Positions 10,710 to 22,638 of a stretch of DNA of 64,000 bases are shown piece by piece; within the stretch, counting starts at the first letter, position 1, and every line of letters begins with the position of its first letter. Origin of the DNA: Lacinutrix neustonica (GTDB lineage Bacteria; Bacteroidota; Bacteroidia; Flavobacteriales; Flavobacteriaceae). The stretch lies in assembly GCF_026625145.1 (NCBI RefSeq), contig NZ_CP113088.1, forward strand, positions 2,955,501-3,019,500. Reading direction: 5' to 3'. The notes below the pieces were generated by a model that saw only the letters and a program-made list of their open reading frames with translations, did no database searches and was not told the DNA's origin. The translations under genes and the position numbers were made by a program.

Positions 10710-11963
10710 TTATATGCCAAATTCTACTTTCACCTTGTTTACATAATCCAGTTTCTCCCAGGTAAATAGCTCTACATCTAAAGTAATATCCCCGCCGTTA
10801 GGTTGAGAAAAGGTTTTTGTGACTGTTTCATTTTGTCTTCCCATGTGCCCATAAGCAGCTGTTTCGCTATATATTGGGTTTCTTAATTTCAAACGGTCTT
10901 CAATTGAAGCCGGACGCATGTCGAATATTTTAGATATTTTTTCGGAAATTTCGCTATCGGTCATATTAAAGGGACACGTACCATAAGTATCTACAAAAAT
11001 CCCCATAGGTTCAACCACTCCAATGGCATAGCTTACCTGCACTAAAATTTCGTCACAAACTCCTGCAGCAACTAAATTTTTAGCAATATGTCCGGTGGCA
11101 TACGCGGCACTTCTATCTACTTTACTAGGGTCTTTTCCTGAAAAGGCACCACCACCATGCGCGCCTTTTCCACCATAAGTATCAACGATGATTTTACGCC
11201 CTGTTAATCCTGTGTCTCCATGAGGTCCGCCAATAACAAACTTGCCTGTAGGATTTATGTGATATTTAATATTGTCATTAAATAAAGCTTGCAAGTGTTA
11301 CGGTAATTTAGAAACGACTCTTGGTATCAATACTTCAATAATGTCTTTTCTAATTTTGGCTAACATGACATCATCCGCATCAAAATCATCGTGCTGTGTA
11401 GAAACCACTATGGCATCAATACGTTGTGGGGTATTATCATCACTATACTCAATAGTCACCTGACTTTTTGAATCTGGTCTTAAATAAATAATGTCTTTAT
11501 TCTCACGACGTAATTCTGCTAATTCTATTAAGATTTTATGAGACAAATCTAAAGCCAAAGGCATGTAATTTTCAGTTTCGCGAGTGGCATAACCAAACAT
11601 CATCCCTTGATCTCCTGCACCTTGCTCTTCTTTACTAGCTCTGTCAACCCCACGATTAATATCGTCTGACTGTTCATGTATTGCGCTAAAAACACCACAT
11701 GAATTGCCGTCAAACATATACTCGCTTTTTGTGTAGCCAATTTTGTTGATGGTATCTCTTGCTATCTTTTGTACATCTAAATAAGTATTAGACTTTACTT
11801 CACCTGCAAGTACGACTTGGCCGGTGGTTACTAAAGTTTCACAAGCCACTTTTGAGTCTTTGTCGAAGGCTAAAAAATTATCGATTAAAGCATCACTAAT
11901 TTGATCTGCAACTTTGTCCGGATGTCCTTCAGACACACTTTCTGATGTAAATAAATACGCCAT
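10710..11963 (-). CDS. metK: S-adenosylmethionine synthetase
   Basis: Makes SAM from methionine and ATP. Signatures are [13 protein letters not shown] near the N terminus, [28 protein letters not shown] and [18 protein letters not shown]. As written an in-frame TAA (11298-11300) follows KLP. Reading CCGTAA as CCGGAA gives [12 protein letters not shown], the family sequence, in an uninterrupted protein of 417 residues. This lesion is a substitution, not an indel. Expression is probably controlled by the SAM-II riboswitch just upstream. Confidence 0.96.
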
Positions 11964-12014
11964 ATTTTTTTATTGTGTTTACTTGTGATTTGACGAGAGC
12001 GTCCAAGGAAGTTT

Positions 12015-12114
12015 ACACTGCCTTTAGCATTTATTTTCAAACGTGATTAAGAGTCTTGCGATTCCTTACGATATCAGTTTGAAGAGGTTGCAATCAGTCA
12101 AATCCGTCCTCTTT
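12015..12114 (-). promoter_or_regulatory. SAM-II riboswitch (long-loop form) in the metK leader
   Basis: On the minus strand the leader contains GATTTGACTGATTGCAA enclosed by the stem AGAGG (12108-12112) / CCTCT (12083-12087), the signature of SAM-II. The required 3' pseudoknot strand GCTAAAGG follows at 12021-12028. Between them an extra hairpin TTCAAAC / GTTTGAA (12077-12083 with 12036-12042) fills the long loop, as in the long-loop SAM-II variants known from Bacteroidetes. It lies about 50 nt upstream of metK, so control at translation initiation is likely. Confidence 0.87.
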
Positions 12115-12126
12115 AATTTTGAAATA

Positions 12127-12134
12127 CAAAAGTA
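12127..12134 (-). promoter_or_regulatory. Candidate metK promoter -7 element
   Basis: The minus strand reads TACTTTTG, an exact match to the Bacteroidetes -7 consensus TAnnTTTG. It would start transcription just before the SAM-II P1 stem. I see no clean -33 TTG at the usual spacing. Confidence 0.5.
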
Positions 12135-12354
12135 ACAAAATAATGGAGTCTAAAAAGTTTGATGCCGTTAAAAATCGTTAAATTCTAGTGGTTGGTACTT
12201 TTGTAAATTAAGAAAAACCAAAAACAGCTGTTTTTTTTATGCTATTGTTAATATCTAAACTGCTTAATGAGAATTCATAAAATCTCTTCTAAGATAGCAA
12301 GAAGTAAGCCGTTCTTTATTAACTTTAACTATCGGTTAAATTAAACAATAAATT
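12135..12354. other. Divergent intergenic region before ppc
   Basis: No gene is seen. A second exact TAnnTTTG element (TACTTTTG, 12196-12203, plus strand) is a candidate ppc promoter about 150 nt ahead of its start. The rest is AT-rich with no structure I can support. Confidence 0.45.
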
Positions 12355-14935
12355 ATGCCACTACAACCAAAATTAACACGTTTTAATCAATACGTGTTGT
12401 CTAAATACCAAATCTATAATGGTATTTTCATGACCTTGCCTTTTGATACCATTTCAAAAACAGGGGTGCTTTTACCGCTCTTTCATGAAACATGTAAAAA
12501 AGGATTTCAGAACGGCGATAATCCCACAACAATTGTAGAGACATTCTTTAAAAAGTATCAGGCAAGACGAACCAATGACGGTCAAATTAATTTATTGTTT
12601 CGTTTTATTCAATATATAGAGCGGCAGGTGGTTTTGTTTGATGCCATAGAAGATGCTGCGTTTCCCATCGTAAATAATATGGATGGTATTGGTACGCTTC
12701 GAAGCTTAAAAGAAAGCGCTTCGGCAGACGGGAAATTAGATAAGTTACGTAAATATTTAGAAGAATTTAAAGTGCGTATTGTTCTTACTGCTCATCCTAC
12801 ACAATTTTACCCTGGTGCTGTGTTAGGTATCATTACAGATTTAACGGAGGCTGTAAAGGATAACGATTTGTTGCGCATAAATGATTTGTTAGCGCAGCTG
12901 GGAAAAACGCCATTTTTTAAGCACGAAAAACCTACGCCTTATGATGAAGCGGTAAGTTTAATCTGGTATTTGGAAAATGTGTTTTATGAGTCTTTTGGAA
13001 AGATTTACGATTACATTCAACAAAACATTTTTGATGGTATGGCAATAGATAATGATATTATTAATGTCGGTTTTTGGCCTGGTGGTGATAGAGATGGTAA
13101 TCCCTTTGTTACACCGGAAATCACACTAAAAGTTGCGGCAAGATTGCGAGAAACCATTATAAAAAACTATTATAGAGATATTAGAAAGTTAAGTCGAAAA
13201 TTAACCTTTCAAGGTGTGGAGGAGCGCGTAGTTTTTCTTGAGAAAGAACTCTACAAGATTGTGCTTCACGAGAGTTCAGACTTAAGCTTAGAGTCTTTTG
13301 CTCAGGAATTAAAGGCAATAAAAGAACTCATTATAGAGAAGCACCAATCGCTTTATGTTTCAGAAATAACAAGCATAATTAATAAAATACATCTTTTTGG
13401 ATTTCATTTTTCTACACTCGATATTCGTCAAGATAGCAGGGCGCATGCTAAAGTGTTTGCAGATATGGTAAATGTTATGATTGAGAGCGGAAGCACTATT
13501 TTCCCGAAAAATTATAACGCCCTTTCAGAGCAGGAGCAGGTGCAGCTACTTTCAAAAGTAAAAGGAAAAGTGGATTTATCATTAATAAAAGATGAAGAAA
13601 CGCTTAAGGCTTTACGCACTATGGAGGCTATAAAAACCATTCAGCAGTCAAATGGTGAGCGTGCAGCAAATCGTTATATCATTAGTAATAATCAAACCAC
13701 ACTGAATGTGATGCAATTGTTTGCTATGCTAAAACTAGTGGCCTTTCAAGAGGATGTAACAGTAGATATCGGCCCGCTATTTGAAACCATAAGCGATTTG
13801 GAAGTGTCTCACCAGGTAATGGAAGAATTGTATACGAATCCTGAATATGCCGCACATTTAAAGCAGCGTGGTAACAAGCAAACCATTATGCTTGGTTTTA
13901 GTGATGGCACAAAAGATGGGGGGTATTTAATGGCAAATTGGGCGATTTATAAAGCAAAAGAGCGTCTTACGGCAATCTCAAGAAAATATGATATCACTGT
14001 TATTTTCTTTGATGGTCGTGGCGGGCCACCAGCAAGAGGTGGTGGGAAAACACATAATTTCTATGCCTCGCTTGGTCCAACAATTGAAGACAAAGAAGTG
14101 CAACTAACCATTCAAGGACAAACCATTAGCTCAAACTTTGGAACATTGGATTCTTCACAATATAACTTAGAGCAATTGATTAGTTCAGGGATTCATAATA
14201 GCTTAAGTGATGCTGATTTACGTATGATTCCGAGAAAACAGAGTGGTTATGGATAATTTGGCGAAGTTGAGTTATGAAGCCTATGTAGACTTTAAAAATC
14301 ACCCAAAATTTATTCCGTATTTAGAACATATGAGTACTTTAAAGTATTATGCAAAAACGAATATTGGTAGTCGCCCTTCGAAAAGAGGAAAGGCTGAAGG
14401 CTTGGTTTTTGAAGATCTAAGAGCGATTCCATTTGTAGGGTCTTGGAGTCAGTTAAAACAAAATGTTCCTGGATTTTTTGGCGTAGGTACGGCATTGAAG
14501 TATTATGAAGATGCGGGAGAATTTGAAAAAGTGAAGCAATTATTTAAAACCTCAAGTTTTTTTAAGACGCTAATAGAGAATAGTATGATGTCTCTCTCTA
14601 AGTCGTTTTTTGATTTAACGAAATACATGAGTGAAGATGAAGAATATGGTGCGTTTTGGAATGTGATTTATTCAGAATATAAGACGACTAAGCGTCTCAT
14701 TCTAAAGCTAACAGATTATCAAGAGTTGATGGAGGAGGAGCCAACAGGAAAGGCGTCTATTAGTATTCGTGAGTCTATTGTGTTGCCCTTATTAACCATT
14801 CAGCAATTTGCATTAAAGCAGATTCAGGAATTAGAAAAAGCTGAGGTGCGGGATGTAGCCCGTATTGCTGTATTTGAGAAGCTGGTCACGCGCTCTTTGT
14901 TTGGTAACATCAATGCGAGCCGTAATTCGGCATAA
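12355..14935 (+). CDS. ppc: Phosphoenolpyruvate carboxylase
   Basis: Carboxylates phosphoenolpyruvate to oxaloacetate, replenishing the TCA cycle. Active-site motifs are LTAHPTQ near residue 145, GGDRDGNP, GFSDGTKDGGYLMANW, and a glycine-rich loop FDGRGGPPARGGGKTH in place of the E. coli form. The lesion at 14228-14237 (CCGAGAAAAC for CCGGAAAAC) gives RMIPENRVVMDNLAKLSYEAY and a continuous protein of about 859 residues. The C terminus is NASRNSA rather than the QNTG typical of the enterobacterial enzyme. It is transcribed divergently from metK. Confidence 0.95.
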
Positions 14936-15017
14936 CTTTAGTGTTTTGTGAGAAGGCTGTGAGGAAATGTGTCCTAAATCGGACTATTTATTGTTTAAGA
15001 TATAGTAATCATAAAAA

Positions 15018-15048
15018 AACCTCGAAGCTTATGTAATACTTCGAGGTT
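15018..15048 (-). terminator. Terminator ending the amt operon
   Basis: A 10-bp perfect stem AACCTCGAAG / CTTCGAGGTT lies between the convergent ppc and amt genes. On the minus strand it is followed by a T-rich tract (TTTTTTTATG), so it serves amt. It may also stop ppc readthrough, although the plus-strand T tract is short. Confidence 0.8.
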
Positions 15049-15071
15049 TCTGCTAACTAAACAACAGGTTC

Positions 15072-16307
15072 TTAACGTTCATTCAATCTAAAGTCCGGAT
15101 AGGCATCCATTCCATGTTCATGAGCATCAAGGCCTTCTAATTCTTCTTTTTCACTAACGCGAATACCTACTGTTTTCTTAAGTATGAATAATATAATAAA
15201 AGAGGTGGTAATACAAAATAAGGCATAAGCGCCTACGCCAGTTAATTGGTGTAAAAATTGAGTTGTACCAGCCATTTTCCCAAAAAGACCTACAGCTAAG
15301 GTTCCCCAAATACCACAAATTAAATGTACGGCTATGGCTCCTACAGGATCATCTAAACGCAATTTATCAATTAAGGCTACTGCGGCTACGATAATACCAC
15401 CAGCAATAACGCCTATTAGAACAGCATCTGTTGGTGACATTTGATCTGCACCAGCAGTAATGCCAACAAGTCCGCCTAAAATACCATTTAAAAACATGGT
15501 TAAATCGTAGTTTTTATGCGCTAAAGTTGAGATAATAAATGCGCTAACACCACCGGCGGCAGCGGCTAAAGAAGTTGTTACTAGGGTTAGCGACGTTAAT
15601 GCTGGGTCTGCAGATAATACAGAACCACCATTAAAACCAAACCAACCTAGCCATAAAATGAGAACACCTGCGGTGGCTAACGGAATATTATGGCCTAAAA
15701 TAGCAAACGATTTACCCTCTTTGAATTTTCCAATACGCGAGCCAAGTAACCATACGGCCACTAAAGCCGCCCAGCCACCTACAGAATGTACTAGTGTAGA
15801 TCCGGCAAAATCGTAAAACCCTAATTGGTCCAACCAGCCTGCGCCCCATTTCCAAGAACCTGCAATTGGGTATACCACGCCAACATAAATAATAGTAAAA
15901 ATCATGAACGGTCCTATTTTTATGCGCTCTGCGACTGCTCCGAAACAATAGTAGCTGCAGTGGCGGCAAACATGCCTTGGAATAAGAAGTCTGTCCAGTA
16001 GGTGTAGCCTTCATTGTAAGTTAAGTCTAATCCGCCTTCTGCCGCTAGAGGCGAGTCTAATCCAAAACCGGCGAAACCAAATATTCCGAGACGAACCTTC
16101 AGCAAAACCAGGGTACATTAAATTAAAGCCTACCGGACAATAGAGTAGTAAACCAACACAAATGATAAATGTGTTTTTAAATAAAATATTTATTGTATTC
16201 TTTTGTCTTGTTAGTCCAATTTCTAGGAAAGAGAATCCTAAGTGCATAAAGAAAACAAGTGCTGTACAGATCATCATCCATACATTATTTATAGTTAATA
16301 ATTCCAT
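15072..16307 (-). CDS. amt: Ammonium transporter
   Basis: Inner-membrane ammonium channel with about eleven hydrophobic helices. The twin pore histidines are visible in LVHSVGGWAALV and IAVHLICGIWGTLAVG. Two lesions split it as written. TTTCGGAG at 15938-15946 should read TTTCCGGAG (TIVSGAVAERIKIG). TCTCGGA at 16084-16093 should read TCCGGA (FAEGSSGIFGFAG). The corrected length is 411 residues. It lies 22 bp downstream of a PII gene, the classic amtB-glnK pairing, so its activity is probably gated by PII. Confidence 0.95.
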
Positions 16308-16329
16308 AATAATTTATTAATGAGTTAGT

Positions 16330-16668
16330 TTATTTTAAAGTTTCTCCGCCCTTTTCGCCAGTTCTAATTCTGTAGATTTCTTTAATGTCAGATACAAAAA
16401 TTTTACCATCGCCAACGTCTCCTGTTTTAGCAGATTCCATAATGGTTTTTATAACAATGTCTTCAAAATCATCATTTACAATAATTGATAAATAACGACG
16501 CTCGATGTCGCTGGTGCTGTATGAGACTCCTCTATATACATGTCCTGTTTTTTCGTTACCAATTCCAGTAACATCCCAGTAAGAGAAAAAGTTTATGCCT
16601 ACTTCATGTAGTGCTTTTTTTACTGTAGAAAATTTAGATTTTCTAATAATTGCTTCTACTTTTTTCAT
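16330..16668 (-). CDS. glnK: PII nitrogen regulatory protein
   Basis: 112 residues. The start MKKVEAIIRKSKF and the B-loop signature KTGDVGDGKIFV are clear PII features. The T-loop region (RGVSYSTSDIERRYL) keeps a Tyr at the usual modification position but otherwise differs from the enterobacterial RGAEYMVD pattern. Whether it is uridylylated therefore cannot be assumed. It senses ATP/ADP and 2-oxoglutarate and is expected to gate the adjacent Amt. It sits between porin and amt with gaps of 29 and 22 bp, indicating one operon. Confidence 0.94.
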   Translation of the reverse strand: MKKVEAIIRKSKFSTVKKALHEVGINFFSYWDVTGIGNEKTGHVYRGVSYSTSDIERRYLSIIVNDDFEDIVIKTIMESAKTGDVGDGKIFVSDIKEIYRIRTGEKGGETLK

Positions 16669-16697
16669 AAAAAACGTGTTTAGTAATTTGTTGTTAG

Positions 16698-17686
16698 TTA
16701 AAATTTATAGATCGCTGCTATTACAAAAGAGGCCAAGCTTTTTGTAGGCATTAAATCGGTGTCTATAAAAATGTCTTCTGAACCATTGTCTAAGCGTAAT
16801 TCCGGTTTAATAATTAAATCTTCAACACTATAACTTCCTGTTAGAGTGACGACTAAAACGCTGGGATCATCGCTCACTAAATCGCTTTGTGTCGCAAAAT
16901 ATTCGCCACGTAAGCCTATAGCAAAAGCGTTATTTAAAGTGTATTGTGGGTAAAGTGCCGCACCATAAAAACCGTCACCTTCATTATCTGTATAAGCAGC
17001 ATTAATTCCAATAAAGAAATCTTCTGTAGCATCAAAGCCTCCAGTATAATCCACTTCGTAGCCTAAGCCAGCTTTATCGTATAGAAGATTTAAATACTGA
17101 CCTGAATACCCCAATTGTGCACCAACCGCATAGCTTCCATCTCGGATTGAATTCGGTGACATCCGTTTGGTTAAAAATACCTAGCATTAAGCTAAGGTCT
17201 TCTGATAATGAAAAATCAGCCTTAACGCCCGTATGCGAAAAAGGCCCATTAGAAAACAGGTAAGAGGTGCTATAGTTAAAATTTCCTACAGGAGAGATAA
17301 CTTCGTAACCTAAAAACGTATTGAATTTACCAAAGGTTATTTTTGTAGATTCACTCACATTCCAAAAAGCATAGAGTTGATTCAATACAGTAGCGCTGGC
17401 TGCTTCTCCTCGGGGACCAAAGACTAAATCTGCAACAGCGCCTACTTTACCCTTTTCGTAGGAAGCAATGAGATTTCCCATGCCTAGAGAAAACCCAGCG
17501 GTGTCGGCAAAAGACGTTCCGGGTGCAATTTGATTGGTGTCATTTGGGGCCGTAATATTGGCTCTGTAATAGACGTCCACACTACCTTCAAAACTAAATT
17601 TTTTCTCTGTAGGTTCACGGTGTTGTTTCTTGAGCAAATAAACTGTTTGACAAGAATAAAATTAGAATGTAATTTAATGGTTTCAT
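16698..17686 (-). CDS. Outer-membrane beta-barrel porin of the ammonium operon
   Basis: The longest open frame hides the true start. Correcting TTCACGG at 17614-17620 to TTCCGG joins it to MKPLNYILILFLSNSLFAQ, a normal signal peptide. A second lesion at 17140-17146 (TCTCGGA for TCCGGA) joins TEFNPDGSYAVGAQLGYSG. The corrected 328-residue protein has alternating barrel strands and ends IAAIYKF with a terminal Phe, as outer-membrane barrels do. It resembles OmpL-like BBP2 porins. Its place ahead of PII and amt suggests a role in nitrogen-source entry; that is inference. Confidence 0.8.
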
Positions 17687-17716
17687 ATAAAGCTGGTTTT
17701 TTATTGATTCGCAAAT

Positions 17717-17724
17717 CAAAACTA
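17717..17724 (-). promoter_or_regulatory. Candidate promoter for the porin-PII-amt operon
   Basis: The minus strand reads TAGTTTTG, matching the TAnnTTTG consensus. The predicted start of transcription is about 25 nt upstream of the corrected porin ATG, which independently supports that start. Confidence 0.45.
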
Positions 17725-18126
17725 TGCAAAAAGTATTTACAACCCATAAAATTACAGGGTCTAAAATTCATTTTTATGATTATGAGATTTTTAACCCTAA
17801 AAAAAATAGGGTATAATATTTTAAATATGTAAATGTTAAGATTTTCATAATGCTAAAATTGAAACATTCTTAATTAAATTTCATTTTCAATAAATTTTAT
17901 GAGCCTATTTCGTGTTATTTTTGAATTAAATTCAAGTATTTGTGATTAATGCTTTAAATAGTCTTTATGAATTCATCAAATTAGGAGTGTTTAGATTAGC
18001 GTATTACTATTTTTTGAGCTTCAAATTTTTGATTTCGGAATAATGAATCTCATATTTTTTAGTTCATGTTCTTCATTATACATTAGTAGTAATCTCACAA
18101 GAAATAACTTCTAAAATTTGACCATT
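17725..18126. other. AT-rich divergent intergenic region, porin to gltB
   Basis: About 400 bp without a supportable gene. It holds a short inverted repeat (TTGAATT / AATTCAA near 17930) and presumably the promoters for both nitrogen operons. I could not identify a known nitrogen-regulator site. Confidence 0.4.
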
Positions 18127-21100
18127 ATGCTTAAAAAACAAGGCTTGTATTTACGCGAATTTGAACACGATAATTGTGGTGCAGGATTTATATGCAGTCT
18201 AAAGGGAAATAAGTCTAATAATATCATTCATAAAGCCCTCGAAATTTTAGAAAAGTTAGAGCATCGTGGTGCGGTAAGTAGCGACGGCAAAACGGGGGAT
18301 GGCGCAGGAATTTTAATAGATATTCCGCATGAGTTTTTTGTAAAAAACTGTGATTTTAATTTGCCTCAATTTGGAGCGTATGCCGTTAGTAATGTGTTTT
18401 TGCCAAAGCGGGAGAATCAACGAAAGTATTGTATCGGAAAATTTGAGTCTTATATCGTAGGTCAGGGGTTAGAAATTTTGGGTTGGAGAAATGTGCCAGT
18501 AGATTCCTCGGTTATTGGTGAAATTGCAGCAGAAACAGAACCGTTTATAAAACAACTATTCATTGGTAAGGCTGATAAAGAACAAACTGATTTCACCTTC
18601 AATTTAAAATTATTTACGGCTAGAAAGCAAGCAGAACATCACATATATAATTCAAAACTATCTGAAAGCGCTCGCTTTTACGTGCCTAGTTTATCTACAA
18701 AAATCATCATTTTTAAAGGGCTTTTAATTCCTGAAGATATTAAACTGTATTATACAGACTTACAAGATCCTTCTTTAGTCACACGATTGGCTTTGGTGCA
18801 TCAGCGTTTTTCAACCAATACTTTTCCAACTTGGGATTTAGCACAACCCTTTAGATACATGTGTCATAATGGCGAAATTAATACACTCCGCGGAAATGTG
18901 TCACGCACGCTTTCACGTCAGGAATTAATGGAGAGTGACTGGTTTGGTGAAGATATAAAAAGTATTTTTCCAATTATATTGCCAGGGAAATCAGATTCAG
19001 CTCAAATGGATATGGTGGTCGAATTGTTATTAATGACTGGGCGTTCACTTCCGAAGTGATGATGATTTTAGTCCCGGAGGCTTGGGAGAAAAACCCGAGA
19101 TATGGCTGAAGCTAAACGTGCGTTCTATGAGTATAATTCGTGTATTATGGAGCCATGGGATGGTCCGGCTTCAATTCCTTTTACAGACGGCAATTATATA
19201 GGTGCCGTTTTGGATCGAAACGGATTACGCCCATCAAGATACTCGGTTACAAAAGATGGTTTTGTTATTATGTCTTCAGAAACAGGGGTTATAGAAATTG
19301 ATCCCAAAAACATTGAAAAACACGGCCGATTAGAACCTGGAAAGATGTTTTTAGTAGACATGAATCAAGGTCGTATTATTAATGATGAGGAAATTAAAGA
19401 AGTTATTGTGTCTAAACAGCCTTATAAAGAATGGTTGGATAAAAATTTGGTACATCTTCGTGATATTCCAGCAAAAAAAGGAGAGATTAAGCATAAAGAA
19501 GACGATTTACTAACGCGTCAAGTGGTATTTGGCTATACCGAAGAAGATTTACGTGTCCTTATTCAGCCTATGGCACAATTGGGAAAAGAACCTATCGGAT
19601 CGATGGGTAATGATACACCAATTGCGATTTTATCAGAGCGGCCGCAGCTCATTTATAATTATTTCAAGCAATTATTTGCGCAAGTGACTAATCCGCCTTT
19701 AGACGGTATTCGTGAACAATTAATTACAGATATTAGTTTAACTTTAGGAAGTGATACGAACCTATTTAAAATAAACGAAGACCAGTGTAGAAAATTGAAA
19801 ATTCAAAATCCTGTGATTTCAAAACACGATTTAGATAAGATAAAAAATTACAAATCTAATCCGGACTTCGTGGTAACCACAATTCCTATTTTATATGAAG
19901 TCGATAAGGGGTTAAACGAATTAGAAAGCGCACTTGAGCATTTAGTAAAGCAAGCGTCTAAAGCTATAGATGAAGGTGGAAATATTATCATTTTGTCCGA
20001 TCGAGGGGTGAGTAAAAACCTAGCGCCAATTCCAGCGCTGTTAGCCTGTTCGTATGTGAATCATGAGTTATACAAAATAGGCAAGCGTGCAAAAGTTAGT
20101 TTGATTATCGAGTCTGCAGAGCCACGTGAAGTGCATCATTTTGCATTACTGTTTGGTTATGGTGCCAGTGCCATTAATCCCTATATCGTAAACGAAATTG
20201 TTTATGATCAAGTTCAGGCTAAAGATATTGAAGACTTAAGTTATTTAACGGCTATTAAAAATTACAACAAAGCTGTAGGCATGGGAATCCTTAAAGTGAT
20301 GAACAAAATCGGAATTTCTACATTAAATTCTTACAGAGGTTCGCAGTTGTTCGAATGTATTGGATTAAACACGAAAGTTGTTAAAGATTATTTCCCAAAT
20401 ACAGTGACCAGAATTCAAGGTATTGGTTTGCGTGAAATCGAAAAAGAAATCTATAAACGCCATAAAAGAGCCTATAAAACAGAAGTGGTGGAAGCTGACT
20501 TAAGTTTAGATTTTGGCGGACAATACAAATGGAGGCGAGATGGAGAAAAACACTTATTTAATCCCTTAAGCATTTCAAAATTGCAAGAATCTGTTAGGAG
20601 TAATAAACACAGTTCATATAAAGAATATTCCAATTTAATAAACGAACAGACCAAACAATTAATGACCATTCGTGGCTTGTTTGAGTTTACCAATTTTGAT
20701 CCAATCCCTATAGAAGAAGTCGAGCCTTGGACGGCAATCGTAAAGCGTTTTAAAACAGGGGCAATGTCTTATGGGTCTATTAGTAAAGAGGCGCACGAGA
20801 ATTTAGCAATTGCGATGAATCGTATTGGAGGAAAGAGTAACTCCGGTGAAGGCGGTGAGGATGAAGAACGTTTTTATAAAGATCCAAATGGCGATTGGAA
20901 AAATTCAGCAATCAAACAAGTAGCCTCAGGGCGATTTGGTGTTACTTCAAATTATTTAACGAATGCTTCTGAGATTCAAATAAAAATGGCGCAAGGTGCC
21001 AAACCTGGTGAAGGCGGCCAATTACCTGGTCCTAAAGTAAATCCGGATATCGCAAAAACCGGAAATTCCACACCATATGTTGGCTTAATTTCGCCACCGC

Positions 21101-22634
21101 CACATCACGATATTTATTCTATTGAAGATTTATCACAATTGATATACGATTTAAAATCAGCAAATAGAACCGCTAGAATTAATGTGAAGCTCGTTTCCGA
21201 AGTAGGCATTGGTACAGTAGCTGCTGGTGTTGCTAAAGCAAAAGGCGATGTTATTTTAATTTACTGGTCACGATGGTGGTACAGGAGCTTCACCACTAAC
21301 CTCTTTAAAACATGCAGGTTTGCCGTGGGAGTTGGGGTTGGCGGAAGCACAGCAAACGTTGGTTATGAATAATTTAAGAAACCGTGTGGTTTTGGAGTGT
21401 GACGGACAACTAAAAACGGGGCGTGATGTTGCCATCGCCTGTCTATTAGGTGCAGAGGAATTTGGTTTTGCCACCGCGCCTTTAGTCGCTTCGGGTTGTA
21501 TTATGATGCGGGTGTGTCACCTAAATACCTGTCCCGTAGGTATTGCGACCCGGAACCTGAACTGCGTAAAAAATTCAATGGAAAACCCGAGCATGTGGTT
21601 AACTTCATGTATTTCGTAGCACAGGAATTAAGAGAAATAATGGCACAACTTGGATTTAGAACGGTTAATGAAATGGTTGGTCAGGCACAAAAATTAAACC
21701 GAAATAAAACGATTGATTTCTATAAGTCTAACGGTTTAGATTTATCTCCAATTTTACATAAAGTTGCGGTTTCAGAAGGCACCAAATTATACAATACAGA
21801 AAAGCAGGATCACAATTTAGAAAAAGCCTTAGATTTTAAAATCATCAAACAAGCACATCCCGCTTTATTTCGCAAGGAGAGAACAGTGATTGATGCTAAA
21901 ATCAATAATATGGATCGTGCATTTGGTGCGATTATTAGTAACGAGATTTCTAAAATTTATGGCGCTCAAGGTTTGCCTGATAATACTTTAAAAGTCAACT
22001 TCACGGGTTCTGCAGGTCAAAGTTTTGCTGCATTTGCGACAAAAGGGCTGAATCTTGTCATTAATGGGAATACAAATGATTACTTAGGAAAAGGCTTGTC
22101 CGGAGCAAAAGTAGCCGTAAAAGTGCCTGAGGAAGCTACCATTGTTCCGAGAAGATAATGTCATTATCGGGAATGTAGCCTTGTATGGTGCAACGTCCGG
22201 AGAGGCGTATATAAACGGAAAGGCGGGTGAGCGGTTTTGTGTAAGAAACTCCTGGTGCATTAGCTGTGGTTGAGGGTATTGGAGATCACGGTTGTGAGTA
22301 CATGACCGGAGGAATTGCGGTCATTTTAGGTGAAGTGGGACGTAATTTTGGAGCAGGAATGAGTGGTGGTGTGGCCTACGTATATGACACAAAAAACACG
22401 TTTAAAAAACAGTGTAATAAAGAGGGGCTAAACTTGGATCCCGTTACCGAAAACAAAGATATTTTAGAATTAAAAGCCTTAGTTGAAAACCATTACAATG
22501 CAACCTTAAGTTCTCAGGCACAGCGTATTTTAGAAAATTGGGAAAGAGAATTGCCAAAATTCATCAAGGTTTTACCTGAAGAATACAAGCAAGCCTTAAA
22601 GAGATTAGAAGAGGAACAAAAAATAAAAGCCTAA
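18127..22634 (+). CDS. gltB: Glutamate synthase large subunit
   Basis: Transfers the glutamine amide to 2-oxoglutarate. The start places the nucleophilic Cys at residue 17 ([16 protein letters not shown]), after a short propeptide. The FMN domain ([36 protein letters not shown]), the Cys motif [12 protein letters not shown] and the C-terminal beta-helix ([13 protein letters not shown]) follow. Six lesions break it as written, at about 19052, 19097, 21263, 21551, 22148 and 22253. Each is repaired by restoring a CCGG site, for example [26 protein letters not shown] and [12 protein letters not shown]. The corrected length is 1501 residues. gltD follows after 4 bp. Confidence 0.95.
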
Positions 22635-22638
22635 GACC

